From: Pseudomonadota bacterium
GTDB lineage: Bacteria > Pseudomonadota > Alphaproteobacteria > Micropepsales > Micropepsaceae
Assembly (NCBI GenBank): GCA_029778105.1
Contig: JAKOQZ010000063.1
Span: 1 to 53,208 of the forward strand
DNA length: 53,208 nucleotides
Reading direction: 5' to 3'
The notes under the pieces are model-generated. The model saw nothing but the letters and a program-made list of their open reading frames with translations. It was not told the DNA's origin and did not search any database. Of this stretch, positions 47,431 to 53,208 are shown piece after piece. Position 1 is the first letter of the stretch; each line of letters starts with the position of its first letter. A program made the translations under genes and the position numbers.

Positions 47431-48696
47431 ATGTCGCAAAGTTCCGTGCCGGTCGCAGCCGATCCGCTGTCGTGGCTCCGCAATGCGATCCCGGCCTCGG
47501 AGTCGCCGCTACGTCTCAGGGGCGTGCCGCTGTCGGCGCGCATCATCCTGTCGATCTGCCAGCGCATTAAGATCGGGGCCATCGGCATCGTTCTGCCCGA
47601 TGGCCGCTCGCTGGTGTTCCGGGGGGACGAAGTCGGCCCGGAGGGCGTCATTCTGCTCCATGACTATCGCGCCTTGTCCCGGCTCGCGTCCGGAGGCTCG
47701 CTTGGCCTGGCGGAATCGTATCTCGACGGCGAATGGGACAGCCCCAACCTGACGGCCGTTCTGGAATGCGGCGTGCTTAACGGTCAGCGCTTCTCCGAAT
47801 TCTTCACCGTCTCGCCGCTCAAACGTCTGTTCGACCGCCTGGTGCACGCGCTCCGGCCCAACACCCGCGCCGGCGCGCGGCGGAACATCCACGCCCATTA
47901 CGATCTCGGCAACGCGTTCTACGAGCGCTGGCTCGACCCGACGATGACCTATTCGTCGGCGCTGTTCGAGAGCCGCAGCCAGACGCTGCAGTCGGCCCAG
48001 ACGGCGAAGTATCGCGCGCTCGCCGACATGATGGATCTGAAGCCGGGCGAGCACGTGCTCGAGATCGGCTGCGGCTGGGGCGGTTTCGCCGAATACGCCG
48101 CCGGTGAGCGGGGCGCCCGCGTCACCGGGCTGACGATCAGCCGCGAGCAGCTCGCCTACGCGCAGGCGCGGCTCCAGCGCCAGGGACTCGGCGAGCGGGT
48201 GGATCTGCGCTTCCAGGATTATCGCGATGTCGCAGGCGCGTTCGACAAGGTCGCCTCCATCGAGATGTTCGAAGCGGTCGGCGAGAAATACTGGCCTGCC
48301 TATTTCGGCAAGATCCGCGATGTGCTGAAGCCCGGCGGCGCCGCCGCGCTGCAGATCATCACCATCGAAGACGAAGCCTTCGAGACCTACCGGCGCACGG
48401 TCGACTTCATTCAGAAATACGTCTTCCCCGGCGGGATGCTACCGTCGATGCAGGCGCTGCGGAAGGAGACCGGGCGCGCCGGGCTCGCCTGGGGCGGGCA
48501 TTTTGCGTTCGCGCAGGACTACGCCCGCACACTCGCCGAATGGCGCCACGCCTTCCTCGCCGCATGGCCGGACATCCAGAGCGCCGAATTCGACGCACGC
48601 TTCAAGCGCCTGTGGACCTACTATCTCGCGTATTGCGAAGCCGGCTTCAAAGGCGGCGCGATCGACGTGATCCAGCTGCGGCTGGACCGGCCCTAG
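47431..48696 (+). CDS. cfa: Cyclopropane-fatty-acyl-phospholipid synthase
   Basis: The enzyme transfers a methylene from S-adenosylmethionine to unsaturated phospholipid acyl chains. The 421-residue protein has an N-terminal lipid-binding region and a methyltransferase domain with 'IHAHYDLGNAFYERWLDPTMTYSSA', the SAM motif 'VLEIGCGWGGFAEYAA' and 'ASIEMFEAVGEKYWPAYF', plus 'FIQKYVFPGGMLPS'. It is last in the phr operon. Its stop overlaps that of DUF6134 (CTAG). Confidence 0.95.
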   Translation: MSQSSVPVAADPLSWLRNAIPASESPLRLRGVPLSARIILSICQRIKIGAIGIVLPDGRSLVFRGDEVGPEGVILLHDYRALSRLASGGSLGLAESYLDGEWDSPNLTAVLECGVLNGQRFSEFFTVSPLKRLFDRLVHALRPNTRAGARRNIHAHYDLGNAFYERWLDPTMTYSSALFESRSQTLQSAQTAKYRALADMMDLKPGEHVLEIGCGWGGFAEYAAGERGARVTGLTISREQLAYAQARLQRQGLGERVDLRFQDYRDVAGAFDKVASIEMFEAVGEKYWPAYFGKIRDVLKPGGAAALQIITIEDEAFETYRRTVDFIQKYVFPGGMLPSMQALRKETGRAGLAWGGHFAFAQDYARTLAEWRHAFLAAWPDIQSAEFDARFKRLWTYYLAYCEAGFKGGAIDVIQLRLDRP

Positions 48697-49352
48697 TCGG
48701 CGGCGGCGCGCTGCTGGCGCGGCTCCAGCACATAGTCGATCAACGATCCGTCGCTTTCGAACGAGGTCTTCACCCAATTGCCCTGGTCGTCATACCAGAG
48801 GTTCATGGTGAGCTGCTCGCTCAGGGTATAACGCGTCGCCTCCACGGTCCGTCCGCCGGCCTCGATGCGTTCGCGCCCGATCCGGCTGATGGTGCACGGA
48901 AAGATGCGCCCGTTCTGGGTATCGATGATCTGCGACTGGTTCACGGTTTCCTTGAACCAATACGATGTCGGGACCAGCGTGCCTGCCGCCTCGCCCTTGA
49001 ATTTGGTGCCGTCTATCTGCAGCTCGTCGCCCACACGCCGAAGGCTGAGCCGCATCGGATCGCCGTCGTTATTGGTCGAGGAGTCGATCGCGAGCAGCTT
49101 TCCGTCAGACCATGTTTCGCGCGACGCGTGATGATAGTGGAATACGCGGATGCCCGCGAAGGTCACCGCCAGCTCGATATCGACATCGGCGATGATCGCC
49201 TCGCCGTCGCGGGAGAAAGTCACGCGGTGATGGCCGATCTCGTCGCCGTCACGATAGACCTTGAAGTCGATATTTTCCGGTAGAGGCGCTGCCTGGACCA
49301 GCCCGCCGAGGGCGAATGAAAGAGCAAGAGCCAGCAGAACGCGCATCTCCAT
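48693..49352 (-). CDS. Secreted DUF6134-like protein
   Basis: This 219-residue protein has a signal peptide (about 1-21, 'LLALALSFALGGLVQAA') and a beta-rich domain typical of DUF6134: 'FKVYRDGDEIGHHRVTFSRDG', 'FAGIRVFHYHHASRETWSDGKL' and 'LTMNLWYDDQGNWVKTSFESDGS'. The repeated strand pattern suggests a lipid- or carotenoid-handling periplasmic beta sandwich (inference). It follows chrR by 18 bases on the same strand, so it is likely under the same ECF-sigma promoter. Function unknown. Confidence 0.85.
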   Translation of the reverse strand: MEMRVLLALALSFALGGLVQAAPLPENIDFKVYRDGDEIGHHRVTFSRDGEAIIADVDIELAVTFAGIRVFHYHHASRETWSDGKLLAIDSSTNNDGDPMRLSLRRVGDELQIDGTKFKGEAAGTLVPTSYWFKETVNQSQIIDTQNGRIFPCTISRIGRERIEAGGRTVEATRYTLSEQLTMNLWYDDQGNWVKTSFESDGSLIDYVLEPRQQRAAAD

Positions 49353-49370
49353 GCCTTTCCCGGTTTGGGC

Positions 49371-50000
49371 TCAGCGGAGCAGGATTTTCGAGGCCAGGCG
49401 GGCCAGCGGACTGGCAAAGCGCAGCGGCGCATCGACCACCGTGAAACAGACGCAATGCGCCCCGTCATCGGCCACCGGGCGGTGAGACAGGTTGGGGTCA
49501 CCGATCGCGACATCGCCCACCGCATACCGGCCGGTCTCATCGGTGTAGCTGCCCTGCAGCACCAATGTCAGTTCCTCGCCGCCATGGCTGTGAACGGGCA
49601 TGCCGGTTCCCGGCCGGAGGCGCAAAAGGCTCACATCCGACGGATCGTCCGGACAGGCGATCCGTACCGTCTGCATGCCCGGCCAGAAGGTCCGCCAGCG
49701 CACATCCGCAAGCCGTGAACCGATATAGGGACGCAGCGGGGACGGAACGTCGATCGCCGGCCGTTTTCCTTCATCCGGCGGCAGGACGCGCCCCAGATCG
49801 GGGGCGGCACGGGCCAGCGGCGACGGCTCCAGAGCGCCGTCCTCGATCATCAGCCCGCCGACGGCCTCGGCCGCCCGCACGGTCGCCCGGCAGGCGGGAC
49901 AATAGTTCAGATGCGCCGCTACAAGCAGGCTCATGCCCTGAGGCAGAGCCCCGGCAGCATACTCGACGAGGTGGGTTTCAGACGGGTGGTGTTGAGTCAT
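49371..50000 (-). CDS. chrR: ChrR-type anti-sigma factor
   Basis: ChrR binds and inhibits the ECF sigma-E factor and releases it on singlet-oxygen stress. The 209-residue protein keeps both zinc sites: the N-terminal anti-sigma domain with His30, Cys34 and Cys37 in 'HLNYCPACR' (plus His4 or His5), and the C-terminal cupin with His137, His139, Glu143 and His173, each four residues before the ligands of Rhodobacter ChrR. ATG 50000 is chosen because the promoter at 50081-50052 would leave almost no leader for a start at 50036. The sigma gene, normally adjacent, is absent here. Confidence 0.93.
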   Translation of the reverse strand: MTQHHPSETHLVEYAAGALPQGMSLLVAAHLNYCPACRATVRAAEAVGGLMIEDGALEPSPLARAAPDLGRVLPPDEGKRPAIDVPSPLRPYIGSRLADVRWRTFWPGMQTVRIACPDDPSDVSLLRLRPGTGMPVHSHGGEELTLVLQGSYTDETGRYAVGDVAIGDPNLSHRPVADDGAHCVCFTVVDAPLRFASPLARLASKILLR

Positions 50001-50051
50001 GGTCGCAGCATACTCGGCGGGCGCAGGTCTCCCCACTCCCTCTGTTGCCCT

Positions 50052-50081
50052 TACCTACGCTGACCGGGCGGGATCGGATCA
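50052..50081 (-). promoter_or_regulatory. ChrR-type ECF sigma promoter of chrR
   Basis: On the minus strand TGATCC (50081-50076) is followed after 18 bases by TAGGTA (50057-50052). An overlapping alternative is CGATCC (50076-50071), 17 bases, TAAGGG (50053-50048). Either puts the start of transcription about 45 bases before the chrR ATG. The match is weaker than at 43746 but in the same arrangement. Confidence 0.55.
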
Positions 50082-50121
50082 CGCGTAGACGGGCGAAATT
50101 GAGCCGACTAAAACCGCTGTC

Positions 50122-50964
50122 ATGACCGTTTCGCCCCTCGTATCGACCGCATGGCTGCATGAGCGCCTCGGTTCCCCCGACATTCGTGTCGTGGACGCCT
50201 CCTGGCATTTCCCCCAGACGGGGCGGAACGCCCGGGCCGAGTTTGAAGATGCCCATATTCCGGGCGCCGTCTTCTTCGACATCGACGAGATCGCCGACCT
50301 CACGTCGCCGCTGCCGCACATGCTGCCCCCGGCCGAGAAATTCGCCAGCCGCGTGCAGAAACTGGGGATTGGAGACGGCTCCACCATTGTCGCCTATGAC
50401 GCCCACGGCATCCTGTCCTCCGCCCGGGTCTGGTGGATGTTCCGCGCCATGGGCCATCAGAACGTCTTTGTGCTGGATGGCGGGTTCCTGAAATGGCGCG
50501 CCGAGGGCCTGCCGGTCGATGACGCGCTGACCTCGCACTTCGCCCGTCATTTCACGCCCCGCCCGGACTGGTCTCTGGTTCGGAACCATGACGACGTCAC
50601 ACGCCTGCTCGCCGCAGGGTCGCAGATCGTCGACGCCCGCCCCCCCGGCCGTTTCGCCGGCGTGGACCCCGAGCCCCGCGAAGGCCTCAGAGGCGGTCAC
50701 ATGCCGGGCGCGATCAACCTGCCCTATGCCTCGCTGCTGCGGCCCGACGGCACGCTGAAGCGCCCGGACGATCTCGCCCGCATCGTCGCCGACGCCGGCA
50801 TTGATCTGGCCCGTCCGGTGACGGCCAGCTGCGGCTCGGGCGTTTCGGCCTGCGTCGTCCTGCTGGCGCTAGCCGTTCTGGGGCATCGCGACGGGTCGCT
50901 CTATGACGGCTCATGGGCCGAATGGGGCGCGCGCGAGGGGGCGGCCATCGTGACGGGCGCATGA
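50122..50964 (+). CDS. sseA: 3-mercaptopyruvate sulfurtransferase
   Basis: The product transfers sulfur from mercaptopyruvate to a thiol or cyanide acceptor. The 280-residue protein is a tandem rhodanese: an inactive N-terminal domain ('VVDASWHFPQTGR', 'HIPGAVFFDIDEIAD') and an active C-terminal one with Cys237 in 'SCGSGVSAC', the CG-S/T-GV type loop of mercaptopyruvate rather than thiosulfate enzymes. It diverges from chrR and is coupled by ATGA to the acetyltransferase. Confidence 0.93.
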   Translation: MTVSPLVSTAWLHERLGSPDIRVVDASWHFPQTGRNARAEFEDAHIPGAVFFDIDEIADLTSPLPHMLPPAEKFASRVQKLGIGDGSTIVAYDAHGILSSARVWWMFRAMGHQNVFVLDGGFLKWRAEGLPVDDALTSHFARHFTPRPDWSLVRNHDDVTRLLAAGSQIVDARPPGRFAGVDPEPREGLRGGHMPGAINLPYASLLRPDGTLKRPDDLARIVADAGIDLARPVTASCGSGVSACVVLLALAVLGHRDGSLYDGSWAEWGAREGAAIVTGA

Positions 50965-51524
50965 CGCCTATCCCCACGACCGTCACGTTTCTGCACATGT
51001 ATCAGCGCCCGCCCCGACGGGCGGCGGCGCCCCTGACGCCGAGAACATCCATCCAGAAGGTCGATGCCTGCTCGGTCGGCTTCTATCGCTACCTGTACGA
51101 AGCGGTCGGCAAGCCGTGGATATGGGTGAACCGCAGGCGCATGAGCGATGCCGATCTCGCCTCGGCGCTCGGCCAGCCCGGTCTGGACATCTACGTTCTG
51201 TATGCCGGCGGCGAACCGGCAGGCTATGCCGAGCTCGACGCGCGCAACCCGCAGAATATCGAGCTGGCCTATTTCGGCCTGACGCCCGCGTTCACCGGCC
51301 TTGGCCTCGGCGCATTCTTTCTGGGCGAGGCCATCGCCATCGCCTGGGACATGCAGCCCCAAAGGCTCCACGTTCAGACCTGCACGCTCGACCATCCGCG
51401 CGCGTTGCCGCTCTATCAACGTATGGGGTTCAGCGCGTTCGGCCAGACCGAAGCGCTGGTCGAACCGATCGGCGACGAACCGCACCCGCTGGTCGAGGCC
51501 CAGCGGCGCGCCGCCGCCGGCTAG
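50961..51524 (+). CDS. GNAT-family N-acetyltransferase
   Basis: This 187-residue protein has the GNAT acetyl-CoA-binding pattern: '[15 protein letters not shown]', '[31 protein letters not shown]' with the Q/G-x-x-G-x-G/A-type loop, and '[17 protein letters not shown]' at the end. Start ATG 50961 overlaps the sseA stop by four bases. Acceptor substrate unknown. The stop overlaps that of aapP (CTAG). Confidence 0.9.
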   Translation: MTPIPTTVTFLHMYQRPPRRAAAPLTPRTSIQKVDACSVGFYRYLYEAVGKPWIWVNRRRMSDADLASALGQPGLDIYVLYAGGEPAGYAELDARNPQNIELAYFGLTPAFTGLGLGAFFLGEAIAIAWDMQPQRLHVQTCTLDHPRALPLYQRMGFSAFGQTEALVEPIGDEPHPLVEAQRRAAAG

Positions 51525-52267
51525 TGCCCGACTAGAATCTGGCTCAGGAACTGCTTGGTTCGCTCGTGCTGGGGATTATTGAAGAACTGCTCGGGCGGCG
51601 CGCGTTCGACGATCTCGCCCGCATCCATGAAGATCACGCAATCGGCCACCTTGCGCGCGAATCCCATTTCGTGGGTCACGACCATCATGGTCATGCCCTC
51701 CTCGGCCAGCTCCACCATCACCTCAAGGACCTCGCCGATCATTTCCGGATCGAGCGCCGATGTCGGCTCGTCGAACAGCATGATCTTGGGCTCCATCGCC
51801 AGCGCGCGGGCGATGGCGGCGCGCTGCTGCTGGCCGCCTGACAGCTGCCCGGGATATTTGTGCGCCTGATCCGCGATCCGCACGCGGTCGAGCAGCTCCA
51901 TGGCGATCTTGTCCGCCACGGCCTTGGGCCGTTTGCGCACCCAGGTCTGCGCCAGCGTGCAGTTCTGCAGCACCGTCAAATGCGGGAACAGGTTGAACTG
52001 CTGAAACACCATGCCGACCTCGCGGCGCACCTCGTCGATCGCGCGCAGGTTTCGCGTCAGTTCCGTGCCCTCCACGATGATGCGGCCGGACTGATGGTCC
52101 TCCAGGCGATTGATGCAGCGGATCAGCGTCGACTTGCCCGAACCCGAGGGGCCGCAGATCACGATGCGCTCTCCGCGCGACACGGTCAGCGAGGCGTCGC
52201 GCAGCACGTGGAAGCGGCCATACCACTTGTTCACGTTCTCCATGACGATGGCGTGTTGGCCGCTCAT
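51521..52267 (-). CDS. aapP: Amino-acid ABC transporter ATP-binding protein
   Basis: This ATPase powers polar/general amino-acid uptake. The 248-residue protein has Walker A 'GPSGSGKST' (39-47), Q-loop '[15 protein letters not shown]', signature '[15 protein letters not shown]' and Walker B '[13 protein letters not shown]' followed by the H-loop 'VVTHEMGFA'. It overlaps the permease gene upstream by four bases. The AapP/GlnQ assignment rests on family sequence and the AapM-type neighbour. Confidence 0.93.
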   Translation of the reverse strand: MSGQHAIVMENVNKWYGRFHVLRDASLTVSRGERIVICGPSGSGKSTLIRCINRLEDHQSGRIIVEGTELTRNLRAIDEVRREVGMVFQQFNLFPHLTVLQNCTLAQTWVRKRPKAVADKIAMELLDRVRIADQAHKYPGQLSGGQQQRAAIARALAMEPKIMLFDEPTSALDPEMIGEVLEVMVELAEEGMTMMVVTHEMGFARKVADCVIFMDAGEIVERAPPEQFFNNPQHERTKQFLSQILVGH

Positions 52268-53208
52268 AGCTTGCCTGCTCCGACTTTGCCGCCCGCGACC
52301 GTGTCTTCCAGATAGGCGCTGTAGCGGGACATCCCGAAACAGAGCGACCAGTAGACGAGCGCGGCGAAGAGATATCCGGTGAACGCGACGTTCGGCGCCG
52401 ACCAGGCAGGGTCGGCGTTGCCGGACTTGATGACCTGAAGAAAATCGAAGAAGCCGATGGTGGCGATCAGCGAGGTGTCTTTCAGCAGGCTGATGCATGA
52501 CGACACGATCGAGGGCAGCGAGATCTTCATCGCCTGCGGCAGCACGACCAGCATCGTGGTGCGCCAGTAGCCGAGCCCCAGCGCCGCCGCCGCCTCGCTC
52601 TGTCCGCGCGGGATGGCCTGCAGGCCGCCGCGGATCACCTCCGCCATATAGGCTGCGCTGAAAAGCGAGATGACGATCAGCGCGCGCAGCAGCTTATCCA
52701 GCGACACGCCCTGAGGCATGAAAAGCGGCACCACGTTCGCCGCCATGAACAGCAGCGTGATCAACGGCACGCCGCGCACGAATTCGATGAAACACGTGCA
52801 CAGGATGCGCACCACCGGCAGGCCCGATCGCCGCCCCAGCGCCAGAAGAATCCCGATGGGAATCGATGTCGCAATCCCCACCACCGAAATCAGAAGCGTC
52901 AGCAACAGCCCGCCCCAGCGCTCGGTCGGCACGACCGGGAGGTCGAACACGCCGCCCGAAAGCAGCAGATAGGACACAATCGGAAACGCCGTCGCCATCG
53001 CGATCCCGGCCCACAGCTTCCCCGGCAGGCGCGGAATGAGAATCCAGGCCAGCCCGATCGCGCCGATCAGATAGACGATGTCGACGCGCCAGCGCTCCGC
53101 CGCCAGGTACTGCCCGTAGATCAGCTGGTCGCTGCGCGCCGCGATGAACGGCCAGCACGCGCCCTTGCCATCGCCGATGCAGTCTGCGCGGCCCGTCCCG
53201 CTCCACAC
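52264..53208 (-). CDS. aapM: Amino-acid ABC transporter permease AapM (N terminus beyond window)
   Basis: At least 314 residues of an inner-membrane permease are visible; the reading frame continues past the window edge, so the start is missing. It has about six to eight hydrophobic segments and the HisMQ-type permease loop '[25 protein letters not shown]' that contacts the ATPase. '[19 protein letters not shown]' near the visible N terminus is typical of AapM. AapQ and AapJ should lie upstream, outside the window. Confidence 0.92.
   Translation of the reverse strand: MWSGTGRADCIGDGKGACWPFIAARSDQLIYGQYLAAERWRVDIVYLIGAIGLAWILIPRLPGKLWAGIAMATAFPIVSYLLLSGGVFDLPVVPTERWGGLLLTLLISVVGIATSIPIGILLALGRRSGLPVVRILCTCFIEFVRGVPLITLLFMAANVVPLFMPQGVSLDKLLRALIVISLFSAAYMAEVIRGGLQAIPRGQSEAAAALGLGYWRTTMLVVLPQAMKISLPSIVSSCISLLKDTSLIATIGFFDFLQVIKSGNADPAWSAPNVAFTGYLFAALVYWSLCFGMSRYSAYLEDTVAGGKVGAGKL

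Overview
The window is 53 kb of GC-rich, very compact chromosomal DNA from an alphaproteobacterium. Supporting traits are a C4-pathway 5-aminolevulinate synthase (HemA), a Ros/MucR regulator, a RibB protein with a degenerate RibA-like tail, an LdtR-like MarR regulator, a ChrR anti-sigma factor, an Aap-type amino-acid ABC transporter and a single bifunctional Rel/SpoT protein. The order cannot be fixed from sequence alone; gene order looks most like the Caulobacterales/Rhizobiales side of the class. I see no rRNA, tRNA, CRISPR array, insertion sequence, prophage or other sign of recent transfer. Most neighbouring genes overlap by 1-4 bases or sit within about 10 bases of each other.

Layout. 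1-238: bidirectional terminator, no convincing gene. 239-2410: hppA, a K+-independent proton-pumping pyrophosphatase. 2591-9673 (minus): operon glyA-nrdR-ribD-ribE-ribBX-ribH-nusB-thiL plus a secreted FliL-like protein, covering one-carbon metabolism, dNTP control, riboflavin and thiamine. 9879-14031: a MucR regulator with altered zinc ligands, a small DUF6898-like gene, hemA, a glycerophosphodiesterase, a DUF1295 membrane protein and an LdtR-like regulator. 14264-20342: two valine-catabolic operons (acyl-CoA dehydrogenase, membrane protein, 3-hydroxyisobutyryl-CoA hydrolase; then flavin reductase, 3-hydroxyisobutyrate dehydrogenase, TetR regulator) around hemB and mscL. 20458-24886: motB, ate, a membrane-anchored Ig-like protein, parC. 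24950-33925 (minus): folK, rpoZ, rel/spoT, pyrE, pdxJ, acpS, two tandem lepB genes, rnc, era, recO. 34034-39968: NYN nuclease and family-5 uracil-DNA glycosylase pair, a cold-shock gene with a structured leader, an alkyl sulfatase behind a 20-bp operator-like palindrome, a sulfite-oxidase-like molybdoenzyme, smpB and dapA. 40128-43748: lytic transglycosylase, hydrolase and phosphatase. 43746-50081: the photo-oxidative stress locus. 50122-53208: sulfurtransferase, acetyltransferase, and aapM-aapP running off the end of the window.

The most interesting region is 43.7-50.1 kb. A plus-strand operon phr, FAD amine oxidase, DUF1365, cfa converges on a minus-strand operon chrR, DUF6134. Both start at motifs resembling promoters of the ChrR-controlled ECF sigma factor: TGATCC-N18-TAAGAC at 43746 and TGATCC-N18-TAGGTA at 50081. 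ChrR keeps all expected zinc ligands, but its sigma-factor gene, usually adjacent, is not in the window. This looks like a self-contained singlet-oxygen/light-stress module controlled by a remote sigma factor, with DUF6134 as a little-studied secreted member. Other leads are the palindrome before the alkyl sulfatase, MucR without its usual zinc set, a hairpin that would cover the rel/spoT ribosome-binding site, an Asp-to-Asn change at an RNase III metal-ligand position, and tandem signal peptidases.
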